Below, one piece after another: positions 17,265 through 25,386 of a stretch of DNA of 64,000 nt. Origin of the DNA: Anaerolineaceae bacterium UBA1415 (GTDB lineage Bacteria > Chloroflexota > Anaerolineae > Anaerolineales > Anaerolineaceae); assembly GCA_002305635.1 (NCBI GenBank), contig DBPR01000022.1, positions 13,032-77,031 of the forward strand, in the 5' to 3' direction. A program made the position numbers and the translations under genes. The notes below the pieces were generated by a model. It was not told the origin of the DNA. It saw only the letters and a list, made by a program, of their open reading frames with translations, and searched no databases. The stretch's first letter is position 1. Every line of letters begins with the position of its first letter.

Positions 17265-18326
17265 ATGAAGAAATTTCGTGTTGCCGTCCTGGCAAATCTA
17301 AAAGAAAACGCGCCTGTTTTTGATGGCATGAGTGAAGATCAATGGGACGACCTCGACTCAGAGTCCACCGTCCTTTCCCTGGTAAACGCGATCAAGGAGG
17401 GCGGTCACGAGGCCGAATTCCTTGAAGCCGACGAAAGCATCACCGACACCGTCCGTAATTACAAGCCCGATATCTGTTTCAACATCGCCGAAAGCCATTT
17501 TGGCGACTCGCGTGAGGCTCAGATACCCGCTATCCTCGAAAAATTGCAGATCCCCTACACCGGCTCAAAGATCCTGACCCTGGCCCTGACGCTCGACAAG
17601 CCAATGACCAAGCGCATCCTCGCCTGGCATAACCTTCCCACCCCTGAGTTTCAGAGCTTTGAGCGTGTCGATGAGCCGCTGGACGAAGGCATGGAATTCC
17701 CGCTCTTCATCAAGCCCAGTCGCGAAGGCACTGGCATGGGCATCAGCTACCAATCGATTCTGCACAATGAAGACGAGCTGCGCACCCAGCTGGATTACAT
17801 CCTCAAAAAATACAAACAAAGCGCTTTGGTCGAACGCTATATCGAGGGACGCGAAGTCACCGTCGGCCTGGTCGGCAACCTGATCGGTCCCGTCGCGCGG
17901 CGTATTCCTCAAAACGAAAACGCTCACCGCATTCAGGCTGGCCTGCACTTTTTGCCCCCGATGGAAGTCAACCTCGCGCCCTGGGTTGAGGCTGGCGGCG
18001 TTTACGGCAACGAGCTCAAAACAGCCCACGCTGCCGATCTCGAATACCTCTGCCCTGCCCCACTCGACGACGACATGATTGACGAGCTCAACTGGCTGGC
18101 TGCCGCTGTATTTCGCGTGACAGGCGCTCTGGATGTTTCGCGCATCGATTTTCGCCTTGACGTTCACGACAACTTCAAGCCTTACATTCTTGAGATCAAC
18201 CCCCTGCCTGGTCTGATGCCCAAACTCTCCGACATCGTCATCGAAGCCGAAGCCGACGGCATCAGCCACACCGAGCTGGTCAACATGATCCTCAACACCG
18301 CCCTAAAACGCTACGGAATGATCTAA
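17265..18326 (+). CDS. D-Ala-D-Ala ligase-like ATP-grasp enzyme
   Basis: A 353-residue protein with the ATP-grasp fold of D-alanine-D-alanine ligases (COG1181). Visible are an N-terminal domain (VAVLANLKEN, FNIAES), the central lid (FPLFIKPSREGTGMGIS) and the C-terminal metal-binding end (DVSRIDFRLDV, ILEINPLPGLMP). The usual serine-rich EGSSVGV loop of true Ddl is EGTGMGI here, so the substrate may differ from two D-alanines. The start at 17265 (MKKFRVAVLAN) was preferred to a TTG at 17223. Two acetyltransferases follow, a grouping that suggests small-molecule or peptide modification rather than cell-wall synthesis. Confidence 0.8.
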   Translation: MKKFRVAVLANLKENAPVFDGMSEDQWDDLDSESTVLSLVNAIKEGGHEAEFLEADESITDTVRNYKPDICFNIAESHFGDSREAQIPAILEKLQIPYTGSKILTLALTLDKPMTKRILAWHNLPTPEFQSFERVDEPLDEGMEFPLFIKPSREGTGMGISYQSILHNEDELRTQLDYILKKYKQSALVERYIEGREVTVGLVGNLIGPVARRIPQNENAHRIQAGLHFLPPMEVNLAPWVEAGGVYGNELKTAHAADLEYLCPAPLDDDMIDELNWLAAAVFRVTGALDVSRIDFRLDVHDNFKPYILEINPLPGLMPKLSDIVIEAEADGISHTELVNMILNTALKRYGMI

Positions 18327-18332
18327 GGAAGC

Positions 18333-18770
18333 ATGAACCTGCGGATCCTTTCACTCGAAGATTATCCGAGGCTCTATGAACTCTGGAGCAGCAGCCCTGG
18401 CTTCAACCGCGGTTTGCGCAGCCTGGATGACAGCCTGGAAGGCATCGCCAGATTTCTTGAGCGCAACCCTAACACCTGCTTTGTCCTCGAACGGGACGGA
18501 CGGTTGATCGGCAGCATCCTCGCCGGGCATGATGGCAGACGGGGCTATATCTACCATGCCATTGTCCATCCCGAATTTCAGGGTCAAGGTTTTGGCAAAC
18601 TCCTGGCGGATAAGGCCTGTGAAGCGCTCATAGCCGAAGGCATCAACAAAGCTGGTATGCTCGTCTTTGCTAGCAATGAACAAGGCAACGCCTTCTGGGA
18701 AAGTCAGGGCTGGACCGACCGCCCGGATCTGGTCTACCGTAACAAGTCACTCAATTCGGAAAACCTCTAA
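18333..18770 (+). CDS. GNAT family N-acetyltransferase 1
   Basis: A 145-residue protein with the GNAT fold. The acetyl-CoA-binding signature is IVHPEFQGQGFGKLL (Q/R-x-x-G-x-G/A type), preceded by the beta-strand VLERDGRLIGSILAG and followed by NEQGNAFWESQGW. The start lies 6 bases after the ATP-grasp gene and its stop codon is immediately followed by the next ATG, so the three genes are probably co-translated. The acceptor substrate is unknown. Confidence 0.85.
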   Translation: MNLRILSLEDYPRLYELWSSSPGFNRGLRSLDDSLEGIARFLERNPNTCFVLERDGRLIGSILAGHDGRRGYIYHAIVHPEFQGQGFGKLLADKACEALIAEGINKAGMLVFASNEQGNAFWESQGWTDRPDLVYRNKSLNSENL

Positions 18771-19250
18771 ATGGATATTCAGGTTCGCCAGGCACAACTA
18801 TCCGACATCCCGCTGCTGGTCAAAGCGCGGATCGACTTTTTGATTGCGCTCGGTCACGCGGTCACCGAAGAGAACGCAGCGATCATCAGTGAACAGGTAG
18901 AACAATTTCTGACGCAACACCTGAACAGAGATATTTTTGCCTGGATAGCTTTGGATGGTGAAACGGCTGCCGCGACAGGCTTTCTGACCCTTTTTCAAGG
19001 CATGGCTCACGTCAGCATGCCCAGTGGAACCTATGGGCGCATCACCAACATGCTCACCTGGCCAGCCTACCGCAGTCGCGGCCTTGCCCGCCGGATCATG
19101 AATGAGCTGATCAACAAGGCAAAAGAAAATAATGTTGACTTTGTCAACCTGGACGCCTCCGATATGGGCAGACCGCTTTACGAAAGCCTCGGCTTTGTCG
19201 ACTTTATTCCCAAAGACCCACCGATGATTCTTACTCTGAACAAAAACTGA
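18771..19250 (+). CDS. GNAT family N-acetyltransferase 2
   Basis: A 159-residue GNAT protein. The acetyl-CoA motif reads YRSRGLARRIM, and the final LYESLGFVDF strand is typical. The start codon directly abuts the stop of the preceding GNAT gene (TAAATG). The two GNATs share little sequence, so they probably act on different substrates and are not a recent duplication. Confidence 0.85.
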   Translation: MDIQVRQAQLSDIPLLVKARIDFLIALGHAVTEENAAIISEQVEQFLTQHLNRDIFAWIALDGETAAATGFLTLFQGMAHVSMPSGTYGRITNMLTWPAYRSRGLARRIMNELINKAKENNVDFVNLDASDMGRPLYESLGFVDFIPKDPPMILTLNKN

Positions 19251-19333
19251 CCCCGCTCGAGTGCATGCCTGGCATAAAACCTGCTCCTTCTCTATCAAGT
19301 GGTTTTCTTTCCCCACTGAGAGCGGAGGGTCTG

Positions 19334-19684
19334 ATGCTCCCAATGGCATATTGTGGTTTGAATTGTGAAGAATGCCCGGTCTTACAGGCAACGCTGAACC
19401 GGGATGAGGCTCACAAGCGTTGGCTGGCAGCCGAATATTCCAGCCCCGATCAATACTACTCCACCCGTGACATGACCTGCCTGGGCTGTCAGAGCCAGGG
19501 TAAACCTGAATCGCGCATGTGCCAGGCTTGTCGGGTGCGGGCTTGCGCCGCACAGCGAGCTGTCGAGAACTGCGCGCACTGCCCCGCCTACCCCTGCAAT
19601 CTGATCGAGCACTTCGTCCCGATCGAGACCGACGCCCGCGGCGCTCTGGAACTGGAAAGGGAAAGAATTTTGGTAAAAGCATAA
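19334..19684 (+). CDS. DUF3795 cysteine-rich protein
   Basis: A 116-residue protein that opens with YCGLNCEECP, the hallmark of DUF3795 (PF12675), and contains 12 or so further Cys arranged in pairs (CLGCQ, CQACRVRACA, CAHCPAYPC). Such spacing implies bound zinc or an iron-sulfur cluster. The start at 19334 follows GGAGGG closely. A longer frame from 19265 lacks a ribosome site. The function of the family is unknown. Confidence 0.75.
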   Translation: MLPMAYCGLNCEECPVLQATLNRDEAHKRWLAAEYSSPDQYYSTRDMTCLGCQSQGKPESRMCQACRVRACAAQRAVENCAHCPAYPCNLIEHFVPIETDARGALELERERILVKA

Positions 19685-19705
19685 AAAGCCATTACAATTC
19701 TCCCC

Positions 19706-20119
19706 ATGTCAGACACAGCAACCCTGGTTGACCTGGCGCTTTTGCAGCCCAGTCAGCTTTACCTTTCCGCCGAACGTCTGGAACAGATCCTCGCCTGGAT
19801 CAAAAGCGTAAACCCCGATGAGCTCGAGCCGCTGCCCGTCAAGGAACTTGATGGTCATCTCATGTTGACCGATGGGCATCACCGCGCTTACGCGGTCCAT
19901 TCCCTTGGCCGCAGGCAGATCAAGGTGATCCCGGATCCAGACGAACTGGATTGGGAAGCCTATCGCATTTGCGTCCAATGGTGCCTCGAGGATGGCATCC
20001 GCTCCGTCATGGACCTCAAAAGCAGGATCGTCAATGAGGAAGACTTTGACCTGCTCTGGAACAAACGCTGTGACGAATTACACCAATTTCTGGAGGAACA
20101 AAGATGCGCATCGGACTGA
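19706..20119 (+). CDS. Small protein with ParB/sulfiredoxin-like motif
   Basis: A 137-residue protein. The central part LMLTDGHHRAYAVHSLGRRQ resembles the GHHR motif region of the ParB/sulfiredoxin-like fold, in which a histidine and arginine contact nucleotide phosphates. The rest, rich in acidic and aromatic residues, is not recognised. It overlaps the next gene by 16 bases, so the two are coupled. It is too short to be a chromosome-partitioning ParB, and no parA is near. A nucleotide-binding or small-molecule kinase-like role is possible. Confidence 0.55.
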   Translation: MSDTATLVDLALLQPSQLYLSAERLEQILAWIKSVNPDELEPLPVKELDGHLMLTDGHHRAYAVHSLGRRQIKVIPDPDELDWEAYRICVQWCLEDGIRSVMDLKSRIVNEEDFDLLWNKRCDELHQFLEEQRCASD

Positions 20120-20835
20120 TCGCTGAAAAGTATATCGACAAAGATCTTGAGCACAACTTCGCCCAAATGATAAAGTGGCTCAAACAGTGCGAGGGGCAGG
20201 GTTACGACCTGCTTTGCTTTGGCGAGTCTTTCGCGCATGGCTTTGAAGCCCTGACCTGGGAGCACGAAAAAGACCTCGAAATTGCCATCACGCAAAGCGA
20301 CCCTCGCATCGAGCGGCTTCGAAGGCAGGCTAAAAGATCAAAAACGGGTATCGCTTTCGGCTACATCGAGAAAGTGGAAGACAAACTATTCAGCAGCTAC
20401 CTGGTCCTCTCAGGCGAGGGGGAAGTGCTGGCAAACTTCCGCCGCGTTTCGGTAGGATGGAAAGAGCCCATCGCAGACCATGATTTTTATCTGGAGGGCA
20501 AGGATTACACTCCCTTTGAGTTCAAGGGCAAAAAGATCGGCATCGCGATTTGCGGCGACCTCTGGCATGACAACCTTTTTGAAAACTTCAAAAAGCAACA
20601 GTCAGACCTCCTGCTCTGGCCGCTCTACATCAATTACACGCCCGAAGATTGGTACGGTGGGGAACGCGAGGCTTACGCTGAACGCGCTGGCGACCTCCAA
20701 CGCCCTGTCCTGATGATCAACAGCCTCTCCGATCCCCCAACCCAGGCCTTTGGCGGTTGTTACGACTTCAATTCAGGCAGGATCGAACAGGAATTACCTC
20801 TCGGTGGAGGCGGAATGTTGACGGTTGAGTTCTGA
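20104..20835 (+). CDS. Carbon-nitrogen hydrolase (nitrilase) family protein
   Basis: A 243-residue protein of the nitrilase superfamily, which hydrolyses amides or nitriles with a Glu-Lys-Cys triad. The Glu lies in LLCFGESFAHG, and the Cys in IGIAICGDLWH. The usual Lys site (YRKxHL) reads NFRRVSVGWKEP here, so Arg stands at the expected place, or a lysine six residues on has taken over. The protein is slightly short for the family. It overlaps the previous gene. The substrate is unknown. Confidence 0.75.
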   Translation: MRIGLIAEKYIDKDLEHNFAQMIKWLKQCEGQGYDLLCFGESFAHGFEALTWEHEKDLEIAITQSDPRIERLRRQAKRSKTGIAFGYIEKVEDKLFSSYLVLSGEGEVLANFRRVSVGWKEPIADHDFYLEGKDYTPFEFKGKKIGIAICGDLWHDNLFENFKKQQSDLLLWPLYINYTPEDWYGGEREAYAERAGDLQRPVLMINSLSDPPTQAFGGCYDFNSGRIEQELPLGGGGMLTVEF

Positions 20836-20947
20836 CCGATCTTTCCCAGGTATTAATGTTCAAGCAAGCCGACACATGCATTATGCAAAATGGGAACCTG
20901 CAGAATTATTGAACTATATTTTTTCAGATTAAAAAAGGGGATTTTAC

Positions 20948-20995
20948 GTTGGATTGAATTTGCCCTTTTTTAGGGCAAATTCAATCCCGATCTAC
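20948..20995 (-). repeat. REP-like hairpin element (copy G)
   Basis: On the minus strand: GTAG-ATCG, a bulged G, a 14-base stem beginning GATTGAATTTGCCC, a loop with six A, then CAAC. The outer pair is mismatched in this copy. It lies between the convergent nitrilase and peptide-transport operons. Confidence 0.75.
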
Positions 20996-21023
20996 AGGCA
21001 GGGAGAGGGTATTTCCCTATCCC

Positions 21024-22067
21024 TTACGACTTACCGCGCATTCTCGGGTCAAGCACGTCGCGCATTGCGTCTCCTACCAGGTTCCAGCCCATCACAAACA
21101 AGGTCAATACGATACCGGGGTAAACGACAATATACCAATACTTATCCAGGCTGGTGATCCAGTTGCGCGAGAAGCTCAGCACCTGACCCCAGTCCGCGTA
21201 GCCAACCTCAGTACCGATTCCAAGGAAGGACAGGGCGGCAAAGCTCAGGACAACATCGCCAATGCCCAGCGAAGCCAGAACCAGGGTTGGGAAGATGGCA
21301 TTGGGCATAATGTGCTTGAAGAGTGTTCGGCTGTTTTTCACACCCGAGACCTTGGCTGCCATGACAAAATCGCGATTCTTGATCGAAAGGATGTCCGAGC
21401 GAATAATGCGCGCGTAACCCATCCAGCCAAAAGTGATCATCGCGATCAGCGGCGGCATCAGGCTGCGCCCCCAGAGCGGCGTCAACACAGCCGAGAGGAT
21501 GAGCGCCATCATGATGTACGGCAGCGTCATAAAGATATCCACCACCCGCATCAGGAAATTATCGATCCAACCTCCATAGTAGGCAGCCACCGATCCAATG
21601 ATCACGCCGATCGCCACGGTAACAACGACCACGAACAAACCGGTCTTGAAGGCTGTGCGAGTGCCCCAGATGATGCCATAAAAGATATCATACTGCCCTT
21701 GGGCGGTTCCCAGTAGGTGAACCCATTCGTCCTTGCCCGTCAGGGTTTTGTACCAGAAGGGGATTTCAGGAACATTGCGTTTCCAGGGGGAACCCGGCGC
21801 TTTCGGTTCGCCGCCAAAGCCGTCGCGGGGAATTTTGTAGGGGTCTTTGCCAACCGGTGGAGCGATCAATGGAGCAAAAACGGCCACGAGGATAAACGTA
21901 AGGATCAAAATAAAGCCAACGATCGAGGCCGGGGTCTTGAACAAGCCTTTAATGATGCGATAGTTTTCAGGACCCAGGACGCGTTCCAACCAGGAAATCT
22001 TGCGGTCGGAAACTGATTCTTTTAGTTCGCGGTTATCACCGCTGGGAATGCTTGTCTGTTCAGTCAT
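21024..22067 (-). CDS. Peptide/nickel-type ABC transporter permease (DppC/OppC-like)
   Basis: A 347-residue membrane protein with the BPD_transp_1 fold. The EAA-loop DFVMAAKVSGVKNSRTLFKH and the following IMPNA are typical of DppC/OppC, as is the N-terminal OppC_N helix and the end MGWNLVGDAMRDVLDPR. A roughly 70-residue extracytoplasmic insertion (GKDPYKIPRDGFGG onward) sits between helices 1 and 2. AAGGAG precedes the start, 10 bases after the dppB-like gene. It is the last gene of the peptide-importer operon. Confidence 0.9.
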   Translation of the reverse strand: MTEQTSIPSGDNRELKESVSDRKISWLERVLGPENYRIIKGLFKTPASIVGFILILTFILVAVFAPLIAPPVGKDPYKIPRDGFGGEPKAPGSPWKRNVPEIPFWYKTLTGKDEWVHLLGTAQGQYDIFYGIIWGTRTAFKTGLFVVVVTVAIGVIIGSVAAYYGGWIDNFLMRVVDIFMTLPYIMMALILSAVLTPLWGRSLMPPLIAMITFGWMGYARIIRSDILSIKNRDFVMAAKVSGVKNSRTLFKHIMPNAIFPTLVLASLGIGDVVLSFAALSFLGIGTEVGYADWGQVLSFSRNWITSLDKYWYIVVYPGIVLTLFVMGWNLVGDAMRDVLDPRMRGKS

Positions 22068-22077
22068 GCATTTCTCC

Positions 22078-23142
22078 TTAATTCAAGCGTACACGAGGGT
22101 CAATAAAGGCGTACATCACGTCTACGATCAGGTTGGAAACGATCAGGATCAAACCAGTAAAAATTCCCATTCCCAAAACCGTGACCACGTCCAGCTGCGC
22201 GGCTGCATCCGCGGCAGCCTTGCCGATACCAGGGTAGTTGAAGACCGTTTCGGTGATCACCACACCCCCCAACAATCCAACAATACTCGAACCCATCATC
22301 GTCACGATCGGCAGCATGGCGTTCGGTCGGGCGTGTTTGTTGACGACATCCCGCTCCAGCAGGCCTTTGGCACGCGCTGTCGTCACATAGTCCATTCTGA
22401 GCGTTTCAAGCATGGACGAACGCGTCACACGCACATAGGTGGCCCAGTTGATGTAAGAAAGCGTCATGATCGGCATGATCAAATGACGCAGGGCGTCCCA
22501 AAAAACGTCAAATCTGCCATTCAATAAGGCATCGATGGTCAGCAAGTGAGTGTAAGACTTAAAGTTGCCGGAATAAATTAACTGGTTGACCCAGTCAGAC
22601 ATTCTTCCAGGCAAAAACCACTTGAGTTTGGCATAGAAGAACATTAATAGCAGCAAGCCAAACACAAAGGTCGGGAAGGAGGTTCCGATGATCGAATAGA
22701 TCCTTGCCGCCTGGTCAAAAGCCTTGTTTTGATTAACCGCGGCTTTCACCCCCATCCAGATGCCCACCGAGAGCATTGGGAAAACGGTCCAAAGCGCAAG
22801 GTCAAGCGTGTTTGGAAAGCGATTCCTGATGATATCGACCACTGGTTGTGAAGCAGTTCGGGAATATCCAAACTGACCCCGCAAAACGCCGCCTTCCATC
22901 TCACCAGTTACCGGGTCTTTGACGCCGGTCAGCCACTTCCAGTATTGCACCAGAAAAGGCTGGTCCAACCCGTATTGCCGGATGATCCCTTCTACTTGCT
23001 TATCGTTTTTTGGAAAGTCCTTCATGTAGAGCGCCGAACGTTCCACGGGCCCCAGGAACTGAAGCATTCCAAAAATGATCAGGGTAACGCCGATTAATAA
23101 CAGCGGAACCATGAGTAACCTGCGGATAATGTAATTGGTCAT
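22078..23142 (-). CDS. Peptide/nickel-type ABC transporter permease (DppB/OppB-like)
   Basis: A 354-residue membrane protein with about six helices. It has the N-terminal IIRRLLMVPLLLIGVTLIIF helix of DppB/OppB permeases and the EAA-loop DYVTTARAKGLLERDVVNKH. The last helix is preceded by the usual NLIVDVMYAFIDPRVRL end. It pairs with the downstream DppC-like protein to form the membrane channel. The binding-protein gene lies upstream, separated by a strong hairpin (23216-23243). Confidence 0.9.
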   Translation of the reverse strand: MTNYIIRRLLMVPLLLIGVTLIIFGMLQFLGPVERSALYMKDFPKNDKQVEGIIRQYGLDQPFLVQYWKWLTGVKDPVTGEMEGGVLRGQFGYSRTASQPVVDIIRNRFPNTLDLALWTVFPMLSVGIWMGVKAAVNQNKAFDQAARIYSIIGTSFPTFVFGLLLLMFFYAKLKWFLPGRMSDWVNQLIYSGNFKSYTHLLTIDALLNGRFDVFWDALRHLIMPIMTLSYINWATYVRVTRSSMLETLRMDYVTTARAKGLLERDVVNKHARPNAMLPIVTMMGSSIVGLLGGVVITETVFNYPGIGKAAADAAAQLDVVTVLGMGIFTGLILIVSNLIVDVMYAFIDPRVRLN

Positions 23143-23215
23143 GCCTTACCTCTCTGTGTTTGTGCCTTTCAAACCGCTCACAACCTCAGTTATGCCCGCT
23201 TTGAAAGCCGCAAGC

Positions 23216-23243
23216 TTCTGGGAGCCCTGACGGGCTCCCAGAA
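23216..23243 (-). terminator. Strong hairpin between binding-protein and permease genes
   Basis: A 12-base perfect stem (23216-23227 with 23232-23243) with loop TGAC. No T tract follows on the minus strand, so it is more likely an RNA-stabilising or partial attenuating hairpin that keeps binding-protein mRNA in excess. Confidence 0.6.
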
Positions 23244-23255
23244 TGGTAGTCAAAA

Positions 23256-25316
23256 CTATTTGACCAGGAAGTTGAAGATCAAAACATCCTGTGACAAACC
23301 TGGGCGACCGTAGTAGAGGGTCAGCGGTTTGTCGTTGGGGGTGTCGCAGATCTCAAAGCGATCCAGGCCGCTCAGGTTGGTGTCCACCGAGCAAACGGGC
23401 ACGGGGTCATCGTAGGCGTTGGTCTCAGGATTGTAGATCGCGATCTCGCTCACCAGATTATCGACCTGGGTGCGTTGTTCCACTGGAACAGCGATCAGAT
23501 CTGCCTCACCAGCCTGAAGCATGGCAAAGCGGGTACCAAATTCGGCGACGTCTTTGATGACAACGCGTTCGGTCTTGGCGGGTTCTCCCCAGTATTCATC
23601 GAAGCGAGCCAGAACGGTCTCGGTGCCAGGCGTCCAGTGATCCAGTTTGTAAGGGCCCGTACCATTGGCAATTGAAGTGAAGGGATCATCAGCGGAAACC
23701 ATGCCATAGTAATTCTGCCAGGTTTCGCAGCTTCCATCCCAACCACCGTTCTCAACAACCCATTCCATGTCCATAACGGAGCCCCAGTTTTGGGCGATGG
23801 TCGCCATGAAAGGACCCCAGGGTTGGGCAAGATAGAAAGTAACGGTTCCAGCTTCGTCATCGGCTACGATCTTATCTTTCACCTGTTGGCAGGCGCCGAC
23901 CAGAACGTCAGCAGGATTGGCAACCAGCGTCTCGCGGCTGTCAGCCGAGGCGAAATCGTCCACCAGTCCGGTGATGTCATCGATACCCACACCAAAGAAG
24001 GGTTCAGCCAGCAGCCATTGAGGTGAGGAATAACCACCCTGCAGCAAACCTCTCTGGAAGGAGTAGGCTACGTCAGAGGGAGTCAGGTCGCCACCTTCGT
24101 GGAATTTGACGCCTTCGCGGATCTTGAAGGTAATGGTCTGACCGCCGTCAGATTCTTCCCAGCTTTCCGCCAGTTGGGGAACAAACTTATCGGTCGCGAT
24201 GCCATCATAGAATACCAGGGTCTCATAGATGTTCTGGAGAACCTGTCCGCTGGCAGTGTCGTAAGCCAGGGCTGGGTCAAGTGTATCGGTATCACCGAAG
24301 GTTGCCACGGTGATCACATCAGGATTGGGCGCGCCTTCAGCTTTGTAGATAGGAGCAAAGTAATCACCGGAGAAGATCGGGTTGAAAACGCGACCTTCGA
24401 TCCATTTTTGTTCATAACCATGGGAAGTAGCCAGAGCCACAGGGATACCAACAGCCAGATCGTAATAAAGCTGGTTAAACTGCTGATAGATGGAATGGCG
24501 TTCGGCCGGGTCAGTACTGGCAACACCCTGATCAAGGTAGGTCTTAAACTGGGCCTTGATGTCATCGGGCAGGTTTTGACGGTTGCCATAGGTACCGGTT
24601 GTATAAGGCTGATACCAGTTGTGAGCGTCATGGATATCTTCCTGCCAGCCAGCCACCATGATGGGAATTTTCTTGGCGCGCTGGGCGGCAAGATATGCCG
24701 GCCACGGCAGACCGAGAACTTCAATAACGAATTTGTCATTGATCTCAGCCAGGTTAGCCTGCATGATCTCAGCATAGATCTGACGGGTGGTGTTACCGGT
24801 ATTGTAAGCCATCTGGAGGCGGAAACCCATTTCCCAGATGTCATCGGGGTCTTCACCAGCCGGGATGCCGTCTTTGTCGACGTCAGCCAGTTTGAACTCT
24901 TCAGCGGCTTTTTCGAGATCCATCGCGAAGTGGGCAGCATCCGGGTCAAAACCAGGCATACCAACCAAAGACAGCACCTTGGATTGGATGGCTTCACCCT
25001 GATAGATTTCATCGATCACGGTGTCCCAGTCAAAAGCGTAGGCAAAACCACGGCGCACATGGATATCAGAAAAAATATCGGGGGGCGCACCGTTGCCATC
25101 CAGCTTGTTGGAACCCAGATAGGGGTTCAGGGCTGTGGCAACTTCTTCAACTGGCGCCTCGGTCACTACGGGTTCAGTGGTGTCCGCAGGAACCTCAGTT
25201 TCGACATTGGTATCGACGACGGGCACTTCGTAAACGGGAGCTGGAGTTGGGTTACAAGCAGCTAAAATCATGCTTGCGGCCAACAGTAAAGCTAAAAATA
25301 CATAAATCTTGCGCAT
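23256..25316 (-). CDS. Peptide-binding lipoprotein (SBP_bac_5 family), apparently circularly permuted
   Basis: A 686-residue extracytoplasmic lipoprotein that would deliver peptides to the adjacent ABC importer. The lipobox is LAAC (Cys21), followed by a Val/Thr/Glu-rich linker to about residue 63. In normal family-5 binding proteins the mature chain opens with a strand like VITVATFGDTDTLDPA and reaches the peptide-binding C-terminal half (HVRRGFAYAFDWDT, then GLPWPAYLAAQ and AGWQEDIHDAHNWY) later. Here the C-terminal half comes first (residues 64 to about 328), the normal N-terminal half follows (about 329 to the end), and the chain stops at LIFNFLVK, just where the C-terminal half would normally begin. 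All parts are present once and in frame. GGAGGAG precedes the start. Confidence 0.85.
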   Translation of the reverse strand: MRKIYVFLALLLAASMILAACNPTPAPVYEVPVVDTNVETEVPADTTEPVVTEAPVEEVATALNPYLGSNKLDGNGAPPDIFSDIHVRRGFAYAFDWDTVIDEIYQGEAIQSKVLSLVGMPGFDPDAAHFAMDLEKAAEEFKLADVDKDGIPAGEDPDDIWEMGFRLQMAYNTGNTTRQIYAEIMQANLAEINDKFVIEVLGLPWPAYLAAQRAKKIPIMVAGWQEDIHDAHNWYQPYTTGTYGNRQNLPDDIKAQFKTYLDQGVASTDPAERHSIYQQFNQLYYDLAVGIPVALATSHGYEQKWIEGRVFNPIFSGDYFAPIYKAEGAPNPDVITVATFGDTDTLDPALAYDTASGQVLQNIYETLVFYDGIATDKFVPQLAESWEESDGGQTITFKIREGVKFHEGGDLTPSDVAYSFQRGLLQGGYSSPQWLLAEPFFGVGIDDITGLVDDFASADSRETLVANPADVLVGACQQVKDKIVADDEAGTVTFYLAQPWGPFMATIAQNWGSVMDMEWVVENGGWDGSCETWQNYYGMVSADDPFTSIANGTGPYKLDHWTPGTETVLARFDEYWGEPAKTERVVIKDVAEFGTRFAMLQAGEADLIAVPVEQRTQVDNLVSEIAIYNPETNAYDDPVPVCSVDTNLSGLDRFEICDTPNDKPLTLYYGRPGLSQDVLIFNFLVK

Positions 25317-25386
25317 TTCTCCTCCTCAGAGATGATTGTTTTGAATCTTTGTTATCCTTTACTCAAAATTCTTTTCTTTGATCTCC

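Noticed and set aside
19706..20119. Chromosome-partitioning ParB
   Set aside because: Only the GHHR-like motif is similar. The protein is far too short, lacks a helix-turn-helix, and there is no parA or parS nearby.
24099..25265. A 388-codon open frame on the plus strand opposite the peptide-binding gene
   Set aside because: It is the antisense shadow of a well-supported lipoprotein gene, with no ribosome site, no recognisable domain and codons dictated by the other strand.
23256..25316. Frameshift or chimeric read-through as explanation of the odd binding protein
   Set aside because: The frame is open throughout, both halves are complete and each occurs once, and signal peptide, ribosome site and operon context are normal. 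Misassembly remains possible and is listed as a check.
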